A DNA stretch of 64,000 nucleotides from Stieleria mannarensis (GTDB lineage: Bacteria; Planctomycetota; Planctomycetia; Pirellulales; Pirellulaceae), in assembly GCF_014154935.1 (NCBI RefSeq), contig NZ_JACEHH010000021.1:1-64000 (forward strand). The letters run 5' to 3'. The notes under the pieces are model-generated. The model did not search any database. It saw nothing but the letters and a program-made list of their open reading frames with translations, and had not been told where the DNA came from. Made by a program: the position numbers and the translations under genes. Position 1 is the first letter of the stretch. Each line of letters opens with the position of its first letter. Shown piece by piece: positions 25,779 to 34,352 of the stretch.

Positions 25779-27425
25779 ATGCCCCGAAGCCGCCTCGGCC
25801 CGCTCGCAATCGAATCCAAACTTGGCGACCATCCGTCGACCAGTTCGGTTTGGCGTGCGATCCACGTGCAGCTGAAAAAGGCGATCGCGGTCAAGGTATT
25901 CTCGGCCCCCTTTGGCAGCACACCGGAAGCACGCCGGTTGTTGGCCGACGAATGGGAACGACTGAAGACGATGTCGCACCCCGGCATTGCGAAGTGTTTC
26001 GGCGGAGGCTTCGAAGAAACCGACGCCTACCTGGCGTATGAATTGATCGAGGGCGAAACGCTGTCCAGCCAGATCGAACGCGCCGGCCGACTGTCCTGGG
26101 AAAACGTCCTGGAGATCGGCCAGGGGATCGCCGACGCGTTGGAGTACCTGCACGGCCAGGGCGTGGTGCACGGGGCGATTTGCCCCGACAAGGTGATCGT
26201 GACCGGATTCGCCCCCGTGTTATTGGACCTGCGCATCGATCGGTTCGGATCGCCGTTTCGCACCACCCGCCCGCCTTCGATCGATCAAGTCGCACGCCAA
26301 CCGCCGGAGTCGATCGCGGAAGCGGGGGGAAACGGAAATCCGGCAGCACCGCCGCAGGCCTCGGCCGACTTGTACGCGCTGGGCGTGTTGCTGTACCAGG
26401 CGATCACGGGGCGATTACCGGTCAGCGGGGACACGATGCAGGCCGTCCGCGAGAACGTGCAAAGCGAACTGCCGCCGACACCGGCATCGATCGTACTGCA
26501 GTGCCCGATTTGGTTCGACAAATTAATCATGCGGTTGCTGGAGAAAGACCCGGCCAATCGACCGCCCAGCGCGACCGCGGTCAAGTTGGCCTTGGCCGAG
26601 GTCCGCAAACGCGCCCTGTCCCGCACCAGTGTCGCCGAACACACCAGCAGCGGATTCAGCCCGCTGCAGGTCACCAACCAGCAAGACAAGGACGAGGCGC
26701 GAACGTTGTTGGGGCGGGGGGTGATCGACCTGGACGCGATCGAACCCGAAGACGAGGTCCCGGACAACGTCGTGTGGCACGACCAACCTTGGTTCCTGTT
26801 GGGCGGATTGGTGCTGTTGCTGATGCTGTTGGGCTACGTCGCCTGGCCGGCCAGCGAAGCGTCGCTGCGAGCCGAGGCGGAAAAGCTGATCGCGATGGAC
26901 ACACGCAAGGCGTTGGCCGAAGCCGAGGACGAACCGCTACGGGAATTGTTGATACGATTCCCAGACGGCCCGCACGCCGAGTGGGCCCAACAACAAATCG
27001 ACTTGATTAACGTCAAACAGTTCTTGCATCAGCTGTCGATCAAAATCAAAAACAACCTGCCGATCAAGAACCAGGGCGAACTGCTGCACAAGCAGGCGCA
27101 AGAGTTTTCCGCCAACGGCGATTTTGCCAAGGCGATCGACAAGTACCACAGCATGGTAACGGTGCTGGGCGACGACCCGGACTACGAAACCGCGGTCAAC
27201 GCGGCACGCTATCAGATCGCGGTCCTGGAAGAGAAATCCGCCGACGAAAGCGACGCGGCTAAGATCGTTCGCGCCCGTTTGGAGGAAGCCGATCAATTGC
27301 TGGCCGACAATCAAGTCGTCGAAGCCCGCAAGATCTGGTCCAGCCTGGTCGAACTGTACGGCGACAACTCCGACCTGAAACCACTGATCGACATCGCCCA
27401 GCAGCGGCTCATGGAAAACCAATGA
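25779..27425 (+). CDS. Membrane-anchored pseudokinase (Hanks-type fold)
   Basis: A 548-aa protein; ATG 25779 begins at the kinase fold. The VAIK-type Lys is kept (IAVKVF), but the catalytic loop reads HGAICPDKVIV, so the HRD Asp is Ala, the Lys is Cys and the metal-binding Asn is Lys. The DFG motif reads DLR. Phosphotransfer by the usual mechanism is therefore unlikely. The kinase fold spans about 5-290; a linker leads to one transmembrane helix near 350-370 (WFLLGGLVLLLMLLGYVAW). The C-terminal about 180 residues are charged, helical and TPR-like (FSANGDFAKAIDKYHSMV) and face the other side of the membrane. It may sense or scaffold instead of phosphorylating. Confidence 0.88.
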   Translation: MPRSRLGPLAIESKLGDHPSTSSVWRAIHVQLKKAIAVKVFSAPFGSTPEARRLLADEWERLKTMSHPGIAKCFGGGFEETDAYLAYELIEGETLSSQIERAGRLSWENVLEIGQGIADALEYLHGQGVVHGAICPDKVIVTGFAPVLLDLRIDRFGSPFRTTRPPSIDQVARQPPESIAEAGGNGNPAAPPQASADLYALGVLLYQAITGRLPVSGDTMQAVRENVQSELPPTPASIVLQCPIWFDKLIMRLLEKDPANRPPSATAVKLALAEVRKRALSRTSVAEHTSSGFSPLQVTNQQDKDEARTLLGRGVIDLDAIEPEDEVPDNVVWHDQPWFLLGGLVLLLMLLGYVAWPASEASLRAEAEKLIAMDTRKALAEAEDEPLRELLIRFPDGPHAEWAQQQIDLINVKQFLHQLSIKIKNNLPIKNQGELLHKQAQEFSANGDFAKAIDKYHSMVTVLGDDPDYETAVNAARYQIAVLEEKSADESDAAKIVRARLEEADQLLADNQVVEARKIWSSLVELYGDNSDLKPLIDIAQQRLMENQ

Positions 27426-27560
27426 CTTCTTCCGCGAAGCTGCGCCGGGCATTAACAGGATATCAACACTCTTCTGATACGCTCTGCCTCAGATTCAAGG
27501 GATCGGTAGTTCATCGACTCCGCAAGGAGCGGTTCCGCAAGGAGCAGAGGCGTTATTGGC

Positions 27561-28466
27561 ATGAGTGGGATCTCACCGTTGTCGGTACGGACGTTACTCG
27601 TCAGTGACGTCCACTTGGGATGCAAGCACGCCCGTACGGAGGAATTCCTGGAGTTTCTTCAAGGCTACCGCCCGGAAAAACTGTTTCTGGTCGGCGACTT
27701 CTTTGACGCCTGGAAAATCAATTCCGGTTGGCATTGGACCGAACCCTGCGACCGCATCATTCGCCACTTGGTCGATCTGGTGCAGCAAGGGACGCAACTG
27801 CACTACACACCCGGCAATCACGATTCGTTCCTCCGCGAAGCCTCGTTTCGCAGCGTCATGCCGGCCGGGTTCCCCGATGTCAGCATCGCCGATGAGTTCA
27901 TTTTTGAAACGCTGCATGGCTGGCGATTCCTGGTCACCCACGGCGACCTGTTCGATTTTTTTGAAACCAAGGCGCAGTGGATCTCCAAAGGCAGTTCCTC
28001 GTTCTACGACGCCTGCCTGAGTTTCAATCGCTGGATCAAGAACCGTTTTCTGGCCCACGACCGAAACCCCTACGGTGCCTGCGCGGTGATCAAGGGGCGG
28101 GTCAAACGCGGCGTCAAATTCATCAGCCGTTACGAAAACAAAATCATGCACCATGCCTCGCAAAAGGATTGCGATGGCGTGATCTGCGGCCACATCCATA
28201 CGCCGGTGATGAAGCGGTCCGAATCGGTGCTGTACTGCAACACCGGGGACTGGGTCGAAAACTGCACCGGATTGGTCGAATGCCACAACGGCGATTTGCA
28301 ACTGGTCAGCCGCTACGGCGATTCTCAAACGTTGCAGTTGGGACGGCGAGAATCCGCCCCGCCACCGATCGACGATTTCAATCCGGAGTCGATCGCCGAT
28401 GCACCGCTGTTTGACGACGCGGCCCCGTGTCACGACCGCGAGTGCGTCGTGTCTTCGGTCGACTGA
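27561..28466 (+). CDS. plcP: PlcP-like phospholipase C / LpxH-family metallophosphatase
   Basis: A 301-aa calcineurin-like phosphoesterase of the UDP-2,3-diacylglucosamine hydrolase group. All metal-binding motifs are visible: SDVHLG, GDFFDAW, GNHDSF and CGHIHTPV, plus THGDLFD. ATG 27561 is preceded by an AAGGAG ribosome-binding site. Taken alone it could be LpxH. Its position directly before btaA and btaB points instead to PlcP, the relative that cleaves phospholipids to diacylglycerol, the substrate of BtaA, during phosphorus limitation in other bacteria. I see no obvious PHO box upstream. The last about 40 residues are acidic and variable. Confidence 0.8.
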   Translation: MSGISPLSVRTLLVSDVHLGCKHARTEEFLEFLQGYRPEKLFLVGDFFDAWKINSGWHWTEPCDRIIRHLVDLVQQGTQLHYTPGNHDSFLREASFRSVMPAGFPDVSIADEFIFETLHGWRFLVTHGDLFDFFETKAQWISKGSSSFYDACLSFNRWIKNRFLAHDRNPYGACAVIKGRVKRGVKFISRYENKIMHHASQKDCDGVICGHIHTPVMKRSESVLYCNTGDWVENCTGLVECHNGDLQLVSRYGDSQTLQLGRRESAPPPIDDFNPESIADAPLFDDAAPCHDRECVVSSVD

Positions 28467-28513
28467 GACACCTTCAACAAGCCATCAAACCATCCCCCAG
28501 GGAAACCATCGGA

Positions 28514-29719
28514 ATGATCAAGGAATGGATTAGCAAACGCTGCTTCGACGCGGTGCATCAACGCAATCTGGTCTACAACACGTGTTGGGAAGACCCGCGT
28601 CTGGATCGCCAAGCACTCGATCTGGGTCCGGGCGACAGCGTGCTGGTGATCACGTCGGCCGGTTGCAACGCACTCGACTACGCGTTGCAAGCTCCCAAGC
28701 GCGTGCATGCGGTCGACGTCAATGCGATGCAAAATGCCTTGCTGGAACTCAAGATCGCCGCCATCCGGACGCTCGGGTACGATGACTTCTTTGAGGTGTT
28801 TGGCAGGGGCGTTCACCCGAATTGGAAGACCCTGTATCGCGATCGGGTGCGTCCGGCGCTGCGGCGAGACGATCGCGCGATCTGGGACCGGCGGACCGAC
28901 TTCTTCGACGGCACCGCGCGACGCAACAGTTTCTACTTCCGCGGCACGTCCGGCTTTTTTGCCTGGATGATCAACGGCTACCTCAATCGCCCCAAAGGCT
29001 TGCGCGAATCAGTGCTGGAAATTCTGTCGGCCGAAACGGTCCAACAGCAAGCCGAGATCTATGATTCGCGCGGCGTTTCCGAACAACTGTTTTCCAAGCC
29101 GATGCGGTGGGTGCTGCGTCGTGACACGACGCTGGCGATGCTGGGCGTCCCGCGAAGTCAGCGTCTGCAAATCGATCGTGGCTACCCCGGCGGGATCGGA
29201 CGCTTCATTCAAGATCGCATTGAAACCGTCTTTAAAAAAATCCCGCTGAAAGACAATTACTTTTGGCGTGTGTATTTGACCGGCAGCTACACACCGACCT
29301 GTTGTCCGGAATATCTGACACGGCAAGGTTTCGACCGACTTCGCGCCGGATTGGTCGATCGCGTCAGCACACACCACAACACGGTCGAGTCGTTTCTACG
29401 CGTCCACGACGAACCGATTTCGCGATTCGTCCTGCTGGACCACATGGACTGGTTGTACGAACGACATCCTGATCTGTTGGCCTCCGAATGGCAGAGCATC
29501 GTCGACCGCTCGGCAGAAAACACTCGCATCTTGTGGCGCAGTGCAGCCCTGGACGTCGACTTTGTCGATCCGTTGACGGTCCGATCCAATGGCAAGCCCA
29601 CCTGCCTGGGTGACTTGCTGCGATACCAAAAGGAGTTGGCCGCCGAGTTGCATTTGACCGATCGTGTTCACACCTATGGCAGTTTTTATATCGCCGACCT
29701 GAACGGTGTCGCAGCATGA
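28514..29719 (+). CDS. btaA: BtaA: SAM:diacylglycerol 3-amino-3-carboxypropyltransferase
   Basis: A 401-aa DUF3419 protein. ATG 28514 gives the typical start MIKEWISKRCFDAVHQRNLV, followed by YNTCWEDPRLDRQAL and the SAM-binding segment VLVITSAGCNALDYAL with VHAVDVNAMQNALLELK, all signatures of BtaA. It transfers the homoserine moiety of S-adenosylmethionine to diacylglycerol, making diacylglyceryl-homoserine. It starts 47 bp after plcP, and its TGA overlaps the ATG of btaB (ATGA), showing translational coupling. Confidence 0.94.
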   Translation: MIKEWISKRCFDAVHQRNLVYNTCWEDPRLDRQALDLGPGDSVLVITSAGCNALDYALQAPKRVHAVDVNAMQNALLELKIAAIRTLGYDDFFEVFGRGVHPNWKTLYRDRVRPALRRDDRAIWDRRTDFFDGTARRNSFYFRGTSGFFAWMINGYLNRPKGLRESVLEILSAETVQQQAEIYDSRGVSEQLFSKPMRWVLRRDTTLAMLGVPRSQRLQIDRGYPGGIGRFIQDRIETVFKKIPLKDNYFWRVYLTGSYTPTCCPEYLTRQGFDRLRAGLVDRVSTHHNTVESFLRVHDEPISRFVLLDHMDWLYERHPDLLASEWQSIVDRSAENTRILWRSAALDVDFVDPLTVRSNGKPTCLGDLLRYQKELAAELHLTDRVHTYGSFYIADLNGVAA

Positions 29720-30552
29720 CCAGCACAAGTGTTTCAAAAACCAACGGGCTAGGTGGCACGATCGCGGCGGCGGATCAATGCACCGACCAGAACACGGCCG
29801 CCGGAAAACCTTCCTGGGCAAGCGATCTGCGTGTGATCTGGCACTTGTTGGCTCACCCGGTTCGTGGAAAAACACATGCCGAGCGGCTGGAGAGTTTTTA
29901 TAGCGGCCAAGCCGGTGATTACGACTCATTCCGAGCACGTTTGTTGCACGGTCGCGATGAATTGATCGACTCGCTGGACTTTCCGACCGCCGGGGTTTGG
30001 GCCGATCTGGGTGCCGGGACCGGGAAGAACATCCTCCGGGCGGGCGGGCGTTGTTCGGCGTTGAGGCAGATTCAATTGGTCGATCTTTCGCCCTCGTTGC
30101 TGGACGTCGCCCGCGAACGACTCGGCGCCGCCGGCGTGACGAACGCTCAGTATTGGCTGGCCGATGTGACGCGGTGGGAGCAAGCCGAAGAAAGCGTCGA
30201 TCTGGTGACGTTCTCCTACTCGTTGACGATGATCCCCGACTGGTTCAAGGCCATCGAACTAGCGCATCGGATTTTGAAACCGGGCGGGGTCATCGGCGTC
30301 GTGGACTTTTATGTGTCGCGAAAATACGCGGCCCAGGGGCAACGGCAGCACGGTTGGCTGCGACGTTCGTTTTGGACGCATTGGTTCGGTGCGGACAACG
30401 TTTTCCTAAGCCCCGACCACACCGCCATGCTGCACCAAAAGTTTGACGCAACACGGTTTAGCGAGCGGCTGGGGCGTGTGCCCTATCTGCCGCTGGTTCG
30501 AGCGCCCTACTATTTGTTCGTCGGGACAAAAAGAGCTACGGATGTCGGTTAA
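29716..30552 (+). CDS. btaB: BtaB: SAM-dependent N-methyltransferase of betaine lipid synthesis
   Basis: A 278-aa class I methyltransferase. After about 55 residues of linker, motif I is VWADLGAGTGKNILR, with QLVDLSPSLLDVARERL as motif II and ILKPGGVIGVVDFYVSR after the core. FYSGQAGDYDSFRARLLHGR is a conserved BtaB segment. It trimethylates diacylglyceryl-homoserine to give the betaine lipid DGTS. ATG 29716 overlaps the btaA stop by 4 bases, and its own stop overlaps the start of the next gene by 11 bases, so the four genes form one operon. Confidence 0.92.
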   Translation: MTSTSVSKTNGLGGTIAAADQCTDQNTAAGKPSWASDLRVIWHLLAHPVRGKTHAERLESFYSGQAGDYDSFRARLLHGRDELIDSLDFPTAGVWADLGAGTGKNILRAGGRCSALRQIQLVDLSPSLLDVARERLGAAGVTNAQYWLADVTRWEQAEESVDLVTFSYSLTMIPDWFKAIELAHRILKPGGVIGVVDFYVSRKYAAQGQRQHGWLRRSFWTHWFGADNVFLSPDHTAMLHQKFDATRFSERLGRVPYLPLVRAPYYLFVGTKRATDVG

Positions 30553-32458
30553 ATCTCTTGCTCCGGCAACTCTGGAACATCCAGTCCGGAATCATTCTTG
30601 GGCCGACGTGTCACGTGTTGCTTCGTCCGGCGGTCCCACGCCCGACCGATCGTCGGTCGATTCCGACTGGACGCGACTGTGCCGTGGGTTCCTGCGTTGC
30701 CATCGAAGTCCGCTGAATGTGGCCTGTCATCTGGTGACGACTCCCTTGGGACTGTTCGGCGCGTATTCGCTGCTGGCGTGGACCAGTCCGATTGCAGCCG
30801 CCTTGGTCGCCATGTTACACATCGCCGTGGTCGTCGCGTCCACCCCCGCTGGCGTCGCATGTTTGCACGCGATCGCCGTCGGGTTGATCGCCGCAGCGGC
30901 GGCTTGGCTGTCGCTTAGTCTCTGGTGGTCCGTCGCTGCGATCACCGTGGGGTACATCGGACAAGACCTCGCGCATTGGTTGACCGCCGAGCCGACGTTC
31001 CAAAGCACCTACAAGGATTCACGGCGCTGGTGGCAGCGATTCATCGAACATTCGCTCTTGCTGCTACCGGTATTGATCGTGATCGCCGGACGTTGGCGAC
31101 AATCGCCGTTTCGCTTGCTGGTCGCCCGCAAGGCGGTGCTGAAAACGAAACTGACCGACGGCCAGGACAAAGCCGACTTCGATGCCATTCTGAACTGGGT
31201 CTGCGGTCAACAGGTTGACGTTTCGCAAAGCACACACTGGTGGCAGAGCGACCTATCGGGTGCCGGTGGAGCTTCCTTCCGGCGACTGGCCGAGTCGCCC
31301 CAATTGATGTCGATGATCCGTTCCTTTCACGGCAGCGGCTATGACGTCCGCCCGGTCTTGGGGATGAATGAGTTGTACGTCACCGGCCCGCCGAAAACGA
31401 CGTCCTCGGACACCGTGTTCTACATGGGTCACGTCGACGGCCCCTGGGCGATCTTTCCGGGGGCAAGGTTGTACCGATGCATGTTGGCACTGAACCAAAA
31501 CCTGGAAGTCACCACGCACTATCCGATGTCAAACCCCGAGTACACCGTGCCGGAAAGTCATCGGCTTCAGCACGGTGATGCGGTTGTGTTTGATTTCAAT
31601 CGCGAACTGCATTACATCACCCGCAGCGCCGACCCACGGCAATCCGAACCACGGGTCAACTTGAAGCTGCATTTCGTCGCCTCTCCGCATTCGTTGCGTT
31701 GGTACGGAAGCCTGTTGGCTCGGTTGACCACATGGTACGACATCCGCGCTCGAGATCTGTTTTTGAAAACGATTCGCCCCGAGGGGATGTGGCCGGCCAT
31801 CAAAGCCCGCTGGGTGTTGGCATGGACGCGTCTGTTCGAACAAACCGTACGCTTTGTCGGCTGGACCAATCTGGCCTACGTGACGATCGCGTTGTTGATC
31901 AGTGCCGTCGTCGGCGAGGCGGCTGTTTTCTTGGCCGCGACCAGCTTCGTTCACTACGCGATCTACATCGGGACGTTGCAGGAAAGGACTCCGGTTTCCT
32001 TTGGCACGTTCCGTCGCGATGCGATGTTTTTCAAGACCGTGTCGATGTCCCTGTTGCTGGCACTCTATGCCATGCACTTCGACCGCGACTTCGGAGCATT
32101 GACGCTGGTCATCGGAGGATTCGCACTGGCCGGGTACGCCGCACAGGTGCTGGGGATGAGGCGGACGTTGTTTTCCGCGGAACTCGGATTCGATCCGCCC
32201 GAACGAATCAAGCGGTTTCCATTTGGTACGATCCCCCACCCGATGATCATCGGAGCGATGACGGGGATCGGAGGGATGGCCCTGTCGGAAGGCTTTCGCG
32301 ACCACTATGGCTGGCTGATCGCCGGCCACCTGGTTTGCTATGCCATCGTTCTGGTTCACGAGATCTGGCACACACGCCGGCGGGTGATTGCCGTTGAAAA
32401 CCTCCATTTGCAGGGCCGGAACGCAGGTGCCGAAGTGAGCAGCACAGACACCAAGTGA
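30542..32458 (+). CDS. Multi-domain membrane protein of the betaine-lipid operon (DUF962-like, DSBH-like, PEMT-like)
   Basis: A 638-aa protein starting at ATG 30542 inside the btaB end. Three parts are visible. Residues about 45-190 form a membrane segment like DUF962/Mpo1 2-hydroxy-fatty-acid dioxygenases (HRSPLNVACH, then GQDLAHWLTAEPTF). Residues about 210-385 are soluble, with HVDGPWAIFPGARLYR, LQHGDAVVFDFNRELHYI and RVNLKLHFV, a pattern like a double-stranded beta-helix hydroxylase (HxD and a distal His). Residues about 420-620 hold several membrane helices, ending in FPFGTIPHPMIIG, which resembles phospholipid N-methyltransferases (FPFNxxxxPMYxG). All assignments are by eye. A role in modifying the head group or acyl chains of the betaine lipid is inferred from the operon. 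Confidence 0.7.
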   Translation: MSVKSLAPATLEHPVRNHSWADVSRVASSGGPTPDRSSVDSDWTRLCRGFLRCHRSPLNVACHLVTTPLGLFGAYSLLAWTSPIAAALVAMLHIAVVVASTPAGVACLHAIAVGLIAAAAAWLSLSLWWSVAAITVGYIGQDLAHWLTAEPTFQSTYKDSRRWWQRFIEHSLLLLPVLIVIAGRWRQSPFRLLVARKAVLKTKLTDGQDKADFDAILNWVCGQQVDVSQSTHWWQSDLSGAGGASFRRLAESPQLMSMIRSFHGSGYDVRPVLGMNELYVTGPPKTTSSDTVFYMGHVDGPWAIFPGARLYRCMLALNQNLEVTTHYPMSNPEYTVPESHRLQHGDAVVFDFNRELHYITRSADPRQSEPRVNLKLHFVASPHSLRWYGSLLARLTTWYDIRARDLFLKTIRPEGMWPAIKARWVLAWTRLFEQTVRFVGWTNLAYVTIALLISAVVGEAAVFLAATSFVHYAIYIGTLQERTPVSFGTFRRDAMFFKTVSMSLLLALYAMHFDRDFGALTLVIGGFALAGYAAQVLGMRRTLFSAELGFDPPERIKRFPFGTIPHPMIIGAMTGIGGMALSEGFRDHYGWLIAGHLVCYAIVLVHEIWHTRRRVIAVENLHLQGRNAGAEVSSTDTK

Positions 32459-33126
32459 CGCCCCCTTCCCCGGCGAGGTCGTGCGGTTTTTGGAAGAAAC
32501 CCTCCTGGCAGGAGGGTCGAGCGCAGCGAGGGGAGGTCGAACGGTGAATTGCCGAACAAGCTTTGGTCCTTTGGTCACATCGAATCGTGGATCAACCCTC
32601 CCCGCTCCGAGCGCTCACTCCTCCGCGACCCTCCCTGTGTGACATGCAACTTAATGCAGGTGCATTTCACTTCGAGTGGCGTCGCGCGAAACAATGACAA
32701 CACAACCGCGTCGCGGTAGCACGCCAGCGGCGTGTCACAACAAAGCTTGGGGTCGCGATAGCGCACCCCAAGATCAGACGCACCAAGCCCCGCAACCCCA
32801 ACGGGGTTGAACAACATGCGCCGCCCAAGTCGCGCGAGCGTTTCGCGGTCCGTTCACATTGCGTCGTTTGTTGAACCCCGATGGGGTTCCGATTCTCATT
32901 TGTCCCAGGCCCCGGGGTGCGCTTCGCGACCCCGGGCTGTGTTGTGGCACCGCTCTGCGGTGGAAGTCGAGGGGGACGACGTCCGTCGAAACAGGCGAAT
33001 GCCCTCTGTCTTGTTGGGCTACATCACTTCACTGAAAAAAAGTCGCTCAGAAACATATTTCACGTCCCGCAGGGAGGGTGACTTCACGTTTTCGGTGCAT
33101 CCACCGCTCAACCCCGAAATCAACGT
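32459..33126. other. Repeat-rich intergenic region after the betaine-lipid operon
   Basis: No gene seen. The region contains a hairpin (32499-32517) and an adjacent arm rich in GAGGGGAGG. It has a CTTGGGGTCGCG / CGCACCCCAAG inverted repeat near 32748-32772. Two facing copies of AACCCC-type arms (near 32795-32815 and 32872-32892) flank about 60 bp. A CCCCGGGGTGCGCTTCGCGA / CCCCGGG segment lies near 32912-32938. A 142-codon frame at 32807-33235 is not protein-like. Confidence 0.5.
32499..32517 (+). terminator. Hairpin after the betaine-lipid operon, possible terminator
   Basis: Perfect 8-bp stem ACCCTCCT-GGC-AGGAGGGT, 41 bp past the stop of the 638-aa gene. There is no T-run after it. Similar ACCCTCC/GGAGGGT hairpins occur at 2723, 39997 and 45717. 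Confidence 0.45.
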
Positions 33127-34077
33127 TCAATTCCCCATCGCGGCGGAAAGCTGTTCGGCCAACATGGCTTGGGGAATTTCGACGGTCACCGACACGGTCT
33201 TGCCGCTGCGGTTGATCGAGACCGATTGCAGGTAGTTGGCGGCCAACGCCATGCCGGGATCGGTTCCGTTTTGTGCCATGGAATTGATCATCGCGACGGA
33301 TCCTTGGATCATCTGACGCAACTGTTCAGCTTGACCGTCCACTTGGGTGACGAAATTGACCGAAGCTCGCAGGCTGGCGCCTTGGTCGGACAGCGTCACG
33401 GCGGCGGTTTGGATCATTTCCGCGGCGGTCGAGAACGGCGGTTCCGAGAGGGCGGCTTGGGGCAGTGCAAACAGGTTGACGTCGACCAGATTGCCGGTCG
33501 CCAGCGGCAATCGACGCGACAACTCGGCTCCGGTTTGCCCATCGAAATGATCCAGCACCTGATGGACCGGTTTGGCGGCCAGGCCGGCGACGACTCGTTT
33601 GGTTCCATCGGCAGCGGTGTGAACCGAACCGTACAATCGGTCGCCGTCCAAAACGACGCTATGGATTTGATAGTCGCGATGAACGCTGCTTTGGTATTCG
33701 GGCATCGCCAGCAGCAAACCTTCCAGGTTGCCGGTTGTTTTTTGCAGTTCCAGGATCACGCAAACGCTTTGCGGAGCGTTTTCAAAGTTGCTGCATAAGA
33801 CGGTGATGCGTTTGGCGTCGGCGATGGGATCAAATCCCAGTGCGTCGATCATTTCCCCCGCCGACGCCGATTCGGGGTCCTCAGCCAACGACGCGGTGAT
33901 GCCACTTTGGAAACCGCCGACTAACTGTTGGCCGAGCGGGTTGGCCTTGACCCGATCCAAGTCAATGTTGGCGGCCATCTGGACGTCGGCGGGGACCAGG
34001 ATTGACGGAGGGGTGGCGACCGTAACACCAGTGATAAGGGCGGCGATTGTGAAAACGACCGAGTTGAAAAAACGCAT
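33127..34077 (-). CDS. Secreted protein of unknown function
   Basis: A 316-aa protein with a signal peptide (MRFFNSVVFTIAALITGVTV). I choose ATG 34077 because the longer upstream frame is not protein-like. The mature part begins PPSILVPADVQMAANIDLDR and alternates helical and strand-like stretches with a DGDRLYGSVHTAADGTKRV segment; no cysteines, repeats or catalytic motifs stand out. It resembles planctomycete secreted proteins of about 300-350 residues without known function. It is divergent from transketolase and has no operon partner. Confidence 0.75.
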   Translation of the reverse strand: MRFFNSVVFTIAALITGVTVATPPSILVPADVQMAANIDLDRVKANPLGQQLVGGFQSGITASLAEDPESASAGEMIDALGFDPIADAKRITVLCSNFENAPQSVCVILELQKTTGNLEGLLLAMPEYQSSVHRDYQIHSVVLDGDRLYGSVHTAADGTKRVVAGLAAKPVHQVLDHFDGQTGAELSRRLPLATGNLVDVNLFALPQAALSEPPFSTAAEMIQTAAVTLSDQGASLRASVNFVTQVDGQAEQLRQMIQGSVAMINSMAQNGTDPGMALAANYLQSVSINRSGKTVSVTVEIPQAMLAEQLSAAMGN

Positions 34078-34352
34078 GAGGATGGTGCTCGTTCTGGTGG
34101 ATCGGTAAGCGCGAAAGCCGCGCCCGGTTGGGGGGGAGCGGGGGACGTGTTTGGCAAGCTTTGCTCGCCGACAATCGGGGGATCGGAATCCGGGTCCGAA
34201 TTTCAAAAAAATCACGGTTTTCGCCTGGGAAAAGCGGGCCGCGGGCCTGACCGTTGTCCGTCGACCCTTTCGAAATCCCCACAAACGCGGTACCTTTTGC
34301 GGCTGACCGAAACGAAATCTTCTTCCTCTAGCGACGAAATAGACCACGCAAA

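Noticed and set aside
32807-33235. Possible 142-codon gene
   Set aside because: It crosses several inverted repeats and runs into the 3' end of the secreted-protein gene on the other strand; no protein character.
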